Assembly: GCA_020831525.1 (NCBI GenBank)
Contig: JAFIGH010000001.1
Coordinates: 117,191-181,190 of the forward strand
Source of the DNA: Opitutales bacterium
GTDB lineage: Bacteria > Verrucomicrobiota > Verrucomicrobiia > Opitutales > Oceanipulchritudinaceae
DNA: 64,000 nt
Direction: 5' to 3'
Shown here: positions 1-11,754 of the stretch, in pieces
Layout: the number at the start of each line of letters is the position of its first letter
Position numbering within the stretch: position 1 is the stretch's first letter
Notes under the pieces: generated by a model
Database searches by the model: none
What the model saw: only the letters and a program-made list of their open reading frames with translations
Told to the model about the DNA's origin: nothing
Program-made: the position numbers and the translations under genes

Positions 1-317
1 ACGCCGCCCGCCGCAACGGGCAGCGTGTCTGGCTCGATGTCGGCAAGGTCGGGCACGTCGCGCGGGTGATTCTGAACGGCGAAGATTCCGGTGTGGCATG
101 GACGGCGCCCTACCGCGTCGAGGTGACCGATGCTCTGAGCGACGGAGCGAACGATTTGGTAATCGAGGTGACCAACCCATGGCACAACCGCCTCATCGGC
201 GACCACGGACTCCCCGAGGAAGAGCAGGTGACCTTCGCGCGCGCTCCCTTCCGGCTCGAAGGCCGACCCTTGCAGGAGTCCGGACTGCTCGGGCCGGTGC
301 GCCTCATGGCCGAGTAA
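1..317 (+). CDS. C-terminal end of a GH106-like alpha-L-rhamnosidase (partial)
   Basis: Only the last ~105 codons lie in the window; the reading frame is open from base 3 to the TAA at 315-317. The translation is a galactose-binding-like beta-sandwich tail with VWLDVGKVGHVARVILNG, then WTAPYRVEVTDAL, VTNPWHNRLIGD and SGLLGPVRL. This run (LDVG..VARV..NG...G..W..P+RV..TD.L..G.N.L.IEVTN.W.NRLIGD) is typical of the C-terminus of large GH106-type rhamnosidases and related GH2-like enzymes. The GH106 assignment is from memory of the family pattern; the catalytic part is outside the window. It lies 46 bp upstream of a glycanase lipoprotein on the same strand, so it is probably the first visible gene of a glycan-utilisation operon. 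Confidence 0.7.
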   Translation, partial: AARRNGQRVWLDVGKVGHVARVILNGEDSGVAWTAPYRVEVTDALSDGANDLVIEVTNPWHNRLIGDHGLPEEEQVTFARAPFRLEGRPLQESGLLGPVRLMAE

Positions 318-363
318 GCGGCGCCCCGCCCGTGACCGGTCGCCACCAAAACCCTATACGAAC

Positions 364-1554
364 ATGAAACACCTGATACACACCCTCCTTTTGCTGGGAA
401 TCCTTGCGGCCACGGCCTGCCAGACCGCGCCGCGGGAGTCCGGACCTGAACCTTCCGAAGCGGACTCTCCCGAGGCGGTGGACGAACCTGAGGAACCGCT
501 GCCGTACCCCCCGGAAGTCATGGCGAACGCGCGCGAGGTGCCGCAGGAGGAAATGCAGCGGGTCTTCGAAACCGTGCGCGCGCCCTACAAACACGGCGTT
601 GTCATTCAGCCGGAGGAGGGGGAACTGGTGGACTGTCCGAACGTCTTCCGATACGAAGGCCGCTGGTACATGGTCTTTGCCTCCAACCGCGACAACGTGG
701 GCTACGAGACCCATCTAGCAGTGAGCGACGACCTCCTCAACTGGGAGCGCCTCGGTTCCATCCTTCCCTTTGAAGAGAACCAGGGCTGGGACAAGTGGCA
801 GGCCGCCGGCGGACTCGCCCTCTTTGACACGGAGTGGGGCGGTAGTAACACCATTGAGCGTTTCGACGGCCGCTACTGGATGACCTACATCGGAGGCGAA
901 CTCCAGGGCTACGAGACCGATCCACTGTCCGCGGGTATCGCCTACACCGATACGCCGAACGAAGCGCGGCCATGGAACCGCTGGGAAGGCAATCCGTTCT
1001 TTACCCATGACCAGCCGGACGCGCGCTGGTTCGAGGCCGCGACTGTATACAAAACCCATGCCATCCGCGATCCGGACGAGAGCCTCGGCTACCCTTTCGT
1101 CATGTTCTACAACGGCAAAGAGAAGGGCGGCAACGGGCACGAAGCCATCGGCATGGCCGTCTCGAACGACATGCGCAACTGGCGGCGCATGGGCGACACC
1201 CACCTGATTTACCACACCGGAGAATCGCGCTGGGCGATCACCGGCGACCCGCAGATCACGCGTATGGGCGATTTGTGGGTCATGTTCTACTTTGGAGCGT
1301 TCTGGAAGCCGAACGCCTTCGACACCTTCGCCTGTTCCTACGACCTCGTGAACTGGACGACATGGGACGGACCGCACCTTGTCGAACCGAGCGAGCCGTG
1401 GGACCGGCAGTTCGCGCACAAACCGTGGGTCATCAAACACGACGGTGTTGTCTACCACTTTTACTGCGGCGTGGGTGAGAACGGGCGCGTCATTGCGCTG
1501 GCCACCTCGGAAGACTTGCGTGAAAGCGAAGCCCCGGCGGGCCGGGAGGAATGA
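364..1554 (+). CDS. Secreted lipoprotein with five-bladed beta-propeller glycosidase fold (GH43/GH32-like)
   Basis: 396 residues. It begins with a lipoprotein signal (charged start, Leu-rich core, then ATAC with Cys19 as lipidation site), followed by a Pro/Glu-rich linker to about residue 55. The remainder is a beta-propeller-like domain with repeated FRYEGRWYMVFAS, DDLLNWERLG, ERFDGRYWMTYIGG, SNDMRNWRRMG and GDLWVMFYFGAF blades. That 'Asp/Asn-x-W' plus 'G-x-W-Y/V-M-x-Y/F' repetition is characteristic of GH43/GH32/GH62/GH117/GH130 propellers. Which of these families it belongs to cannot be decided by eye. It probably acts on exported oligosaccharides at the outer membrane. The stop codon overlaps the first possible ATG of the next gene, indicating co-transcription with the GH95 enzyme. 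Confidence 0.75.
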   Translation: MKHLIHTLLLLGILAATACQTAPRESGPEPSEADSPEAVDEPEEPLPYPPEVMANAREVPQEEMQRVFETVRAPYKHGVVIQPEEGELVDCPNVFRYEGRWYMVFASNRDNVGYETHLAVSDDLLNWERLGSILPFEENQGWDKWQAAGGLALFDTEWGGSNTIERFDGRYWMTYIGGELQGYETDPLSAGIAYTDTPNEARPWNRWEGNPFFTHDQPDARWFEAATVYKTHAIRDPDESLGYPFVMFYNGKEKGGNGHEAIGMAVSNDMRNWRRMGDTHLIYHTGESRWAITGDPQITRMGDLWVMFYFGAFWKPNAFDTFACSYDLVNWTTWDGPHLVEPSEPWDRQFAHKPWVIKHDGVVYHFYCGVGENGRVIALATSEDLRESEAPAGREE

Positions 1555-1556
1555 TC

Positions 1557-3989
1557 ATGACCAAACCGATCCGATTCTTCCTCTCCGCAGCGACGTTCTC
1601 CGTCGCGTCACTGGCCGCTGTTTCCGCGGCGGACCGGCTCATCTGGTTCGACGAACCGGCGGAGTATTTCTTTGAGTCCTCGCCTCTCGGCAACGGACGT
1701 CTCGGCGTTATGATCTTCGGCGGCGTGGAGGACGAGCGTATCGTCCTCAACGAGAACGGCATGTGGTCGGGTTCGCCGCAAAATGCCGACCGCCCCGGCG
1801 CGGCGGAAGCCCTGCCGGAGATCCGCCAGCTTCTCCTCGAGGGACGCAATGTGGAGGCGGAGGATCTCGTCAACGCGCACTTCACCTGCGCGGGCACCGG
1901 GTCGGGCCGGGGCGTCGGCGCGAACGAACCCTACGGTTGCTACCAGACCATGGGCAACCTGCGTATCCGGTTTATCCATGCAGATGCGGACGCTCCTGTC
2001 GGCGACTACCGCCGCGAACTCGACGTCGGCGACGCCTTCGCACGGATCACCTACGAGCGGGCGGGAACGCACTATTCGCGCGAGGCCTTCGTCAGTGCGC
2101 CGGACGAGGTGTTCGTCATGCGCCTGACCGCGGGTGAGCCGGGCCGCATTTCCTTTGACGCTGCACTTGACCGGCCTGAGCGCTTCACGACGGTTGCGGA
2201 GGACGAGAGCACGCTGCGCATGTTCGGCGACTTGAACAACGGCTGGGACGTCGGCCGTGGCGTGCGCTACTCTTCGCTTCTCCGGGCGGACACAGTGGGC
2301 GGTTCGGTAGACACCTCCGAGGGTATCCTCTCCGTGCGTGACGCGGACGAGGTGCTCCTGTTTTTCACGGCGGCGACGGACATAAAGACCTTCGCGGGGC
2401 GGAACGTTTTCGACGCACGCGAGGCCGCCGGGCGCGACATGAAGGGCGCGGCGGCAAAGTCGTATGACGAGTTGCTGGAGGCGCACCGGAAAGACTACCG
2501 CAACTACTTCGACCGCGTCGCGCTGCGTCTCGGGCGCGAAGGGGAGGGCACCGGTCAGGCCCGCCTGCCCATGCCGGAACGCCTGCGGGCTTTCCGTGAC
2601 GGCACGGAGGATCCCGGCCTCGCCGCGCTGTATTTCGACTTCGGCAGATTTCTCCTCATCTCCTCGTCGCGCCCCGGCGGGCTCCCCGCCAACCTTCAGG
2701 GTATCTGGGCGGAAGAGATCCAGACCCCGTGGAACGGCGACTGGCACACGAATATCAATGTGCAAATGAATTACTGGCCGGCGGACACGACCAATCTTTC
2801 CGAGCTGCACGAGCCCCTCTTTTCGCTCATCGAGTCCCTCGTCAAGCCGGGCACGCAAACGGCGCAGACGTACTTCGGCGCACGGGGTTGGGTGTCCTTT
2901 CTTCTCGCCAATCCATGGGGTTTCACTTCGCCCGGTGAGTCGGCGAGTTGGGGGTCTACCGTGTCCTGCTCCGCGTGGCTGTGCCAGCACCTTTGGGACC
3001 ACTACCGCTTTACGGGCGACCGCGGGTTTCTCGAGCGCGCCTATCCCACGCTCAAGGGTTCGGCCCTCTTCTACCTCGACATGCTCATCAAGGAACCGGA
3101 GCACGGCTGGCTCGTCACCGCGCCCTCCAATTCTCCCGAAAACGCCTTCCTCATGCCCGATGGTACCAGAGCCCACGTGTGCATGGGTCCGACACACGAC
3201 ATGCAGCTGCTGCGCTACCTCTTTGAGGCCGTGGCCGATGCCGCGCGCATTCTCGGGCGCGATGAAGATTTCCGCGCTGAGCTGGAAGCCACCGTGCCCC
3301 GCCTCGCGCCCACGCAGATCGGCTCCGACGGGCGCGTCATGGAGTGGCTCGAAGAATACCCGGAGGCCGATCCGCACCACCGCCACATTGCCCACCTCTG
3401 GGGACTTTTTCCCGGTCATGAGATCCATCCGGCCACGACCCCGGATCTCGCCGAAGCCGCGCGTGCGACGCTCGAAGCCCGCGGCGACGGCGGAACAGGC
3501 TGGAGCCTCGCCTTCAAGATGGGCATGTGGGCCCGCCTCGGCGATGCCGAGCGCGCTTACCGCCTCTTCCGCGAGCACATGAAACCCGCCGATATCGAGA
3601 CCACCCAACAGCGCTGGAGCGGGGGCACCTACGCCAATCTCTTCGGCTCGCATCCGCCCTACCAGATCGACGGAAACTTTGGCGGCACCGCCGTCATCGC
3701 GGAGATGCTTTTGCAAAGCCACCTGCCGACGGAGGAGGATCCCGCGTCCGGCCAGATTCACCTCCTGCCCGCGCTCCCCGCCGCATGGGCCGACGGCGCG
3801 GTACGCGGTCTACGCGCGCGCGGCGGCTTCGAAGTGGACATGGAATGGGCCGGCGGTTCTCTGGCACGCGTGACTCTGCGCGGACTCCGCGAAGGCCGGA
3901 CCGTGATTCACTATAACGGCGAGCGAAGTTCGCTGGAACTGGCGGAGGGCGAATCCATCACTCTCGACGGTGCCCTGCGCCCAATGTGA
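1557..3989 (+). CDS. GH95 alpha-L-fucosidase (secreted)
   Basis: 810 residues from the ATG at 1557. An ATG at 1551 overlaps the preceding stop, but GGGAGGA (1544-1550) sits directly against it, whereas spacing to 1557 is about 7 nt, so 1557 is preferred. A hydrophobic signal peptide ends near SAVSAA. GH95 signatures are present: NGRLGVMIFGG with LNENGMWSG near residue 45, NINVQMNYWPAD near 400 (the Asn pair), SNSPENAF near 525 (the Glu expected as general acid), and YQIDGNFGGTAVIAEML near 705 (the Asp). Length matches the family (about 750-850). Family members hydrolyse alpha-1,2-L-fucosides by inversion; some GH95 enzymes act on alpha-L-galactosides instead, so substrate is not certain. Neighbouring rhamnosidase-like, propeller and GH2 enzymes suggest a fucose-containing glycan. 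Confidence 0.93.
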   Translation: MTKPIRFFLSAATFSVASLAAVSAADRLIWFDEPAEYFFESSPLGNGRLGVMIFGGVEDERIVLNENGMWSGSPQNADRPGAAEALPEIRQLLLEGRNVEAEDLVNAHFTCAGTGSGRGVGANEPYGCYQTMGNLRIRFIHADADAPVGDYRRELDVGDAFARITYERAGTHYSREAFVSAPDEVFVMRLTAGEPGRISFDAALDRPERFTTVAEDESTLRMFGDLNNGWDVGRGVRYSSLLRADTVGGSVDTSEGILSVRDADEVLLFFTAATDIKTFAGRNVFDAREAAGRDMKGAAAKSYDELLEAHRKDYRNYFDRVALRLGREGEGTGQARLPMPERLRAFRDGTEDPGLAALYFDFGRFLLISSSRPGGLPANLQGIWAEEIQTPWNGDWHTNINVQMNYWPADTTNLSELHEPLFSLIESLVKPGTQTAQTYFGARGWVSFLLANPWGFTSPGESASWGSTVSCSAWLCQHLWDHYRFTGDRGFLERAYPTLKGSALFYLDMLIKEPEHGWLVTAPSNSPENAFLMPDGTRAHVCMGPTHDMQLLRYLFEAVADAARILGRDEDFRAELEATVPRLAPTQIGSDGRVMEWLEEYPEADPHHRHIAHLWGLFPGHEIHPATTPDLAEAARATLEARGDGGTGWSLAFKMGMWARLGDAERAYRLFREHMKPADIETTQQRWSGGTYANLFGSHPPYQIDGNFGGTAVIAEMLLQSHLPTEEDPASGQIHLLPALPAAWADGAVRGLRARGGFEVDMEWAGGSLARVTLRGLREGRTVIHYNGERSSLELAEGESITLDGALRPM

Positions 3990-4052
3990 GCTCCCGTGAG
4001 AAAAATCCGGCGCCGCTTGATTTTCAGGGTTGACACGGGTCGTTCATTGGTT

Positions 4053-4081
4053 TTCATGAATGAGAAAGAAATTCATATGAA
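4053..4081 (+). promoter_or_regulatory. Paired palindromes upstream of the secreted protein gene
   Basis: Two short perfect palindromes, TTCATGAA (4053-4060) and TTCATATGAA (4072-4081), lie 99-127 bases before the likely start at 4180. A TTGACA hexamer is at 4030-4035, the best -35 candidate in the interval, but no convincing -10 follows at 16-18 bases. The arrangement could be a regulator site for the following gene. This is a weak, sequence-only call. Confidence 0.3.
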
Positions 4082-4179
4082 ATAGTGTGAGTCAATTCCA
4101 CCGCCCCGTTTTCACTTTCCTCCACGAAGAATTCCTTCTTCGGGATGAATCAACACAACTCTCATTCAACCAACCTAAT

Positions 4180-5397
4180 ATGAAAGATACCCTGAAGCGG
4201 GCGTTCCGCTTTTTCGCTGCGTTTGCCTGTGCGGCATCCGCCGCTTTTGCCCAACACGACCCGGACCTCATCGCTTACGAAGGCTTTGATTACGAAGTCG
4301 AGAGCAGTATCGAGTTCCAAAACGGTGGCTTCGGCTGGGCCGCCGCTTGGAACTTCCGCCAAAACGTGCTCGGCGGCGGCGCCGGGGGACCTATCCAGAA
4401 TTCCGCCATCGTCATGCCGGGAAGTCTATCCTACGACGGTTTGCGGACCACCGGAAACCACGTCCACCTCTACGGCGACTTCGGTGAGTTGCAGTTGGCC
4501 CGTCGCCTGACAGCGGCGCTGCCGAGTGAGCCCGGCACGAGTATCTACATCTCATTCCTCGGGCAGCGGGTGGGGCCGGCGGCCGACCCGGAGGACACCG
4601 AGACGTACCCGGATGGCTATCCGTGGGGTGACAATCTGTATCCCCGCGGTGCGGCGGTCCGGTTTTTCAACAATGCCAATTCTGAGCGTCTCTCCGCCGG
4701 CATGTTCTCGAACCGCACACACGGCAACTGGATGCTCTACGCGCAGGGGCTCGACGATCCGACGGATGTATCTTGGACCGAAGCGGTCGCTTTTATTGTC
4801 ATCCGCATCGATTTCAACGGTGGCCCCGAGACCTCTGACGACATCTACATGTGGGTGAATCCGGACTTGGATGAACCCGAAGACACCTCTACAGCGGATC
4901 TCGCGATTCTCGGTCCGATGGACGGCGCAAATCCAGTGCATTACACCGGTCTTACCGTTGTGAGTCCGTTTGTCGGCCACGCCAGCGGCAACCGCCCCCA
5001 TGCGGAGATGCTCCTCGACGAGTTACGTATCGGCCGCACATGGGCATCGGTGACGCCGGTCGGCGACGATCCGGGTCCCGTCGATCCCGATCCGGGTTTC
5101 TACACCGACCCCGTCCTCAGCGGCCACTACTACTTGGGCAGCGGTTGGTCGCTCTGGATGCCGGACGGAGATGATGATGACTGGGGCTTTATCTATACCG
5201 CTCTCCGCGAAGAAGACGGCACGGGCTGGATTCACCAGGAAACCCTGGGCTGGCTCTATGTTATGCCGGGTGACGTCGGTGCGGGTGGTGCCTTCGCCTA
5301 TTCCGAAGAGCATGGCTGGATCTACGCATGGAGCGCGATCACCGGCAACCGCTACTACAGTTACTCGTCCGGTAATTTCGAATTTTGGGTACAGTAA
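4180..5397 (+). CDS. Secreted protein of unknown function with Trp/Tyr-rich C-terminal module
   Basis: 405 residues from the ATG at 4180. An in-frame GTG at 4087 would add 31 residues ahead of an obvious signal peptide (MKDTLKRAFRFFAAFACAAS, then AAFAQ), so 4180 is chosen. The mature part opens with LIAYEGFDYEV, a beta-sandwich, LamG/concanavalin-like start common in secreted Verrucomicrobia proteins. It continues with Gly/Asn-rich beta structure to about residue 300. A Pro/Asp linker (DDPGPVDPDPGF) leads to a C-terminal aromatic module with GWIHQETLGWLYVMPG, EEHGWIYAW and NFEFWVQ. Related aromatic tails close the proteins at 22530-24719 and 47160-48671. No catalytic motif is recognised. Its position inside the glycosidase cluster suggests glycan binding or surface attachment, which is inference. 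Confidence 0.75.
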   Translation: MKDTLKRAFRFFAAFACAASAAFAQHDPDLIAYEGFDYEVESSIEFQNGGFGWAAAWNFRQNVLGGGAGGPIQNSAIVMPGSLSYDGLRTTGNHVHLYGDFGELQLARRLTAALPSEPGTSIYISFLGQRVGPAADPEDTETYPDGYPWGDNLYPRGAAVRFFNNANSERLSAGMFSNRTHGNWMLYAQGLDDPTDVSWTEAVAFIVIRIDFNGGPETSDDIYMWVNPDLDEPEDTSTADLAILGPMDGANPVHYTGLTVVSPFVGHASGNRPHAEMLLDELRIGRTWASVTPVGDDPGPVDPDPGFYTDPVLSGHYYLGSGWSLWMPDGDDDDWGFIYTALREEDGTGWIHQETLGWLYVMPGDVGAGGAFAYSEEHGWIYAWSAITGNRYYSYSSGNFEFWVQ

Positions 5398-5434
5398 TAC
5401 AGGGACATAGCACATATAGTGTGTTTCGTTAGTG

Positions 5435-5468
5435 CAGGGGGCCGTGTCGCTGCGGCCCCCTGTCTTTC
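5435..5468 (+). terminator. Rho-independent terminator after the secreted protein gene
   Basis: A perfect 10-bp stem CAGGGGGCCG (5435-5444) pairs with CGGCCCCCTG (5453-5462) around an 8-nt loop and is followed by TCTTTCG. It sits 38 bp after the stop at 5397 and 36 bp before the GH2 gene, so the GH2 gene may have its own promoter or depend on read-through. Confidence 0.8.
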
Positions 5469-5501
5469 GAATCCGTATCGGCGACGGGAGAGTGAATTTG
5501 A

Positions 5502-8843
<3,342 letters not shown>

Positions 8844-9085
8844 ACGCGCTGGTCCGCGCTCGGCGCTTGCTGGCCGCAACGTGGTCGGCTCGCCGAAGCG
8901 TGCGAAGGCGGGTAGGCGTTTGGTGCAAGGGGTTGCTGGAGATGGAGAGATGAAGATAAAGAGAAGGACGAAGAGCACTGGTAAGCGGATTTTTGCCTTG
9001 GGTAGGCTTTAGCGAGGCACGGATGCGGTTGTGGGGGGCGAGACAAAAGAGGGAGACAAAGAGGGTGGTGTACGCATGTTCTCCG
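8844..9085. other. Convergent intergenic gap, no gene seen
   Basis: 242 bp separate the stop of the GH2 gene from the stop of the minus-strand lipocalin-like gene. The middle (about 8940-9065) is purine-rich on the + strand (GAGATGGAGAGATGAAGATAA-type text). No clear terminator hairpin, RNA or coding region could be identified. Confidence 0.5.
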
Positions 9086-10249
9086 TCAGCGGAGGCGTCC
9101 GCCGACGGGGCCGTCGTAGCCGACGAGTTCCATGTAGGCGTGGCCGACGGTTTTGCCGGCGGCGTCGAGGACGCGCATGGCGCCTTCCCAGTAGGTGGTG
9201 CCGCCGAGGCTGCCGGGGATTTCCTGGGCGTCGCGCAGGGGGACGAGGCGCAGGCGGACCGTTTCCCCGTCGGCGGCGGGGTCGGGGGCGGCGAGGGTGA
9301 CCTCGACGGGGTAGGCGGTGCCGGATTCCGGGCTGGTCCAGGTGCGTTCGGCTGTCCATGTAAAGTCATCCGCGCCGAGGTAGGTGACGGTGCCGGATTC
9401 GTCGATCCACATCCATGAGGAAAAGGGGTCGGGGCTGCCGTCGGGGCGGCGGAGAACGTAGGCTTTGATTTCACGACCGTCGAAGAGGTGGATCGCTGTC
9501 CAGTCCCAGCCTTCGAGGTCGGGGCTGAGTTGCTCGCTCGCGATTTCGTGGTCCATCCACGCGACGCCCTCGACGGTGTGGCGTTCGCCATCGGTCTCCA
9601 GTGTGCCTTCCGCCGCGAGGCGGGTAAAGGTGAGGTAGTAGCTACGGGCTGTCGGTGCGGTGCCCTTGCGGGAGGTGCCGTCTTCGCCGAAGATTGTGAG
9701 CGGTTTTTCCGGGGTGAGGGTGAGGTCGGCGAGGAGGCCGCCGCGCACGGTGAAGCGAAGGCGCATGCGCTCCGTATCGGGATCTTCCATACGCAGGGTC
9801 CAGTTGCCGTTGCGCACGTCGAGGGTTTCGGCGGAGGCGCGGGCTTGCGCGCCGTCCCGATTGAGGCGCTCCTCGTGCACGAAGCGCCCGCCCGCCTCGT
9901 CGATGACGGCCATGTGCGCCATGTGCAGCTCTCCGTCGCCGAACGCCGCCGAGGCGAAAGCCGGTTCTTCGCCCGGAGGCCGTGCGCCGACGCGGAAGAA
10001 GGTGGCTTGAAAGCCGAAGCGACGCCTGTCTTCACCGAAGAGATGGCCGGTGAGGTACCACCACTCGATCTTGTAGTCGGGATGCCCGCCGTGGGCGTGC
10101 GGAAAGGTGAACTCCCGCCCCGGTTGCGGCACGCGGAAGCCTTCGTCCGTGAAGCGGGGGATTTCGCCGGCAACTGCGCCGCATGTCATGGAGAGACACA
10201 GCAGGCACACAACTCCCGTCAAGAACCGGATGTATCGTCGACACAACAC
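9086..10249 (-). CDS. Secreted lipocalin-like protein of the AttH/CrtC (carotenoid 1,2-hydratase-like) family
   Basis: 387 residues with a hydrophobic N-terminus ending near CGAVAGE that looks like a signal peptide. Family hallmarks are the start DYKIEWWYLTGHL near residue 60, the paired Trp/Tyr strands, HMAHMAVIDEAGGRFVHEERL, SYYLTFTRLAAEGTL, VEGVAWMDHEIAS followed by GWDWTAIHLFDGREIKAYVLR, and the closing YWEGAMRVL..GHAYMELVGYDG. This is the double-lipocalin fold of the AttH/CrtC family (usual length 350-400). CrtC members hydrate carotenoids, but most family members outside phototrophs have no known activity, and no carotenoid gene lies nearby. A role as a periplasmic lipid-binding protein or lipase-associated factor is only a guess. 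It is read toward the GH2 gene and lies 107 bp beyond the next minus-strand gene. Confidence 0.8.
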   Translation of the reverse strand: MLCRRYIRFLTGVVCLLCLSMTCGAVAGEIPRFTDEGFRVPQPGREFTFPHAHGGHPDYKIEWWYLTGHLFGEDRRRFGFQATFFRVGARPPGEEPAFASAAFGDGELHMAHMAVIDEAGGRFVHEERLNRDGAQARASAETLDVRNGNWTLRMEDPDTERMRLRFTVRGGLLADLTLTPEKPLTIFGEDGTSRKGTAPTARSYYLTFTRLAAEGTLETDGERHTVEGVAWMDHEIASEQLSPDLEGWDWTAIHLFDGREIKAYVLRRPDGSPDPFSSWMWIDESGTVTYLGADDFTWTAERTWTSPESGTAYPVEVTLAAPDPAADGETVRLRLVPLRDAQEIPGSLGGTTYWEGAMRVLDAAGKTVGHAYMELVGYDGPVGGRLR

Positions 10250-10356
10250 TGTTTCTTCCTGCCACGCAAGCGAGGTAACCGCAACAGGGAGACGGCTTTT
10301 TCGGATGCTGCGCGACGCGCCTGGAGTTTTGTTGTCCGGATCCCTGTGTCCGGTGA

Positions 10357-10932
10357 TTACTGGTTTAACTCAAGCCAGTCGATGAAGGCATTGAACAGGG
10401 GATAGCGGGTATTTTGATCCGTGACGCCGGTCCACGCGAAATCCATATGCCGCTCGGCGAGAAAAAGTTCGTCGCCGGTGCCTGGATCGATGGCTTTTAG
10501 CTGAAGGTAGCGGCGATTGCCGTCGCGCCGCACATCCGGCTTGAGGACAAGGAAAGGTCCATAGTGTTCGGCGAGTTGGTTCCACCCGATCAGGGTATGC
10601 ACGGAGGATACCCGGTCTCCTAACCGTTCGCGCACGACAATGCGTTCCATTTCGTCGGGTTCAATGACCGTATCAAACAGCGCGAGTTCCCGCGTTTGCT
10701 GGACGTAGAACTCCGCGCCATGGACGAATATGCGTGAGCCGAAGTCATCGAGGTTTACCGGCTCGCTCTTCACAACGGTTGCGGACGCTGTGCCAACGCC
10801 CATTGTCGCATCGGTGCGCAGTCGACCGGTTTCCGGGTCGACACTGCCGACTTGGTGCGAGGTTCCGCATCCGGTCAGGAGGAGAGCAAGAAGGGTGGGT
10901 GCAGCAAAAGCACGGGTAAGCATTGTCTTCAT
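10357..10932 (-). CDS. Small lipoprotein of unknown function
   Basis: 191 residues from the ATG at 10932, or 195 from another ATG at 10944. The signal (MKTMLTRAFAAPTLLALLLT, then GC) has its lipobox Cys at residue 22. Upstream codons in the same frame come from a direct repeat and are not expected to be translated. The mature part contains IFVHGAEFYVQQTRELALFD, then LVLKPDVRRDGNRRYLQLKA, GDELFLAERHMDFAWTG and a C-terminal NAFIDWLELNQ. It is a compact alpha/beta protein I cannot assign to a family; the VSSVHTLIGWNQ and AERHMDFAW stretches faintly recall YcfL/LpoB-type outer-membrane lipoproteins, but this is weak. It lies between a lipocalin-like gene and a TraB remnant, all on the minus strand. 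Confidence 0.7.
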   Translation of the reverse strand: MKTMLTRAFAAPTLLALLLTGCGTSHQVGSVDPETGRLRTDATMGVGTASATVVKSEPVNLDDFGSRIFVHGAEFYVQQTRELALFDTVIEPDEMERIVVRERLGDRVSSVHTLIGWNQLAEHYGPFLVLKPDVRRDGNRRYLQLKAIDPGTGDELFLAERHMDFAWTGVTDQNTRYPLFNAFIDWLELNQ

Positions 10933-10982
10933 ATGAGGTTTCATGGAAAAACGAGAACACCAACTGTCAAGTGGTTTTAGAT

Positions 10983-11025
10983 GCGTTTGGCACCGTTTCA
11001 ATGGAAGCGCTTGGCACCGTTTCAA
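10983..11025. repeat. Two direct copies of a 19-bp sequence, period 24
   Basis: GCGTTTGGCACCGTTTCAA (10983-11001) and GCGCTTGGCACCGTTTCAA (11007-11025) differ at one base. The second copy contains the stop codon (minus strand) of the TraB/GumN remnant. The core CGTTTGGCACCGTT also occurs at 33314-33327, just after a REP-associated transposase gene. Confidence 0.7.
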
Positions 11026-11692
11026 CCTCCGTCGATCCGCCACGGCCAGTCGTTGCTTTGCACGCGGGTGAGGCGGTGGCCCTTGGCTACGAGCATTTCG
11101 TTGATGGAACCCGCGCCCACGTAGTGGCCGACGCCGACAGCGAAATAGAAGGCGTGCTGCGGGTTGTCGCGCATCTTGCCGTCCATGCGACGCGCCATGG
11201 TCTCGTTGCGGCGTAGAAAGAGCGCTTCGAAGACTTCCGGTGGCAGCGCGTCGTCGTCCTCGAAAAGCGCGGCGGTGAGAACGTTCTCATCTCCGCTGAG
11301 GTAGGCGAGGATGAGTTCCTCGATGGGATCGTCGTCTTCATGGTCGATCCTTCTTCGATCGCTGCAAACGTATCCACGAGCGACTCGATCTGGAGTGAAA
11401 AGGGAACCGAGTCGAAGGCACTGATCTGCTCGTCGGCGGTTTCGAGTTCGCCGACGGCATGACCGCGTTGGAGAGCGCGTTCGTAGACGACGATGTCGAG
11501 AATGGGTTCGTCCGGCGGCGGACCAACGGCGGTTTCTTCGAGGAAGAGCAGCGTCATCTCCAGGACCCACGGCTTCAGGTCGTCGATGAAATGGAACTGG
11601 AATTGCGGGCGAGACGGGTGGGATAGACGGGCGACAGCATGGCGCGAAGCCTCCGCGTCCGCGAAAATTAGGTCAATAGTTTTGTTAAACAT
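11022..11692 (-). pseudogene. Truncated, frameshifted TraB/GumN-family remnant
   Basis: Two overlapping minus-strand frames each carry half of a TraB/GumN-like protein. The upstream frame (from 11692) has FIDDLKPWVLEMTLLFLEE, GHAVGELETADEQISAFDS and VDTFAAIEEG. The match then stops near 11340 and resumes in another frame with DDDPIEELILAYLSGDENVL, FLRRNETMARRM and AFYFAVGVGHYVGAGSINEM. LKPW, LET-EQ and the final FFAVGAGHLVG-type motif are the family's conserved blocks, in the right order, so a single frameshift near 11340-11355 is the simplest reading. The N-terminal third (the family's GSIH region) is absent: the frame opens just before LKPW, next to the cupin stop. A sequencing error could explain the shift but not the missing N-terminus. 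Confidence 0.7.
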
Positions 11693-11754
11693 TCTCCATG
11701 ACGGGCATTCCCGCTCACTCCCGGAGACAGAAGATCGTGCGGCCTTCGCGGGCG

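Noticed and set aside
1608..3761. 717-codon minus-strand frame antisense to the GH95 gene
   Set aside because: It shows only low-complexity Arg/Gly/Ala text and no motifs, while the plus strand carries a complete GH95 enzyme.
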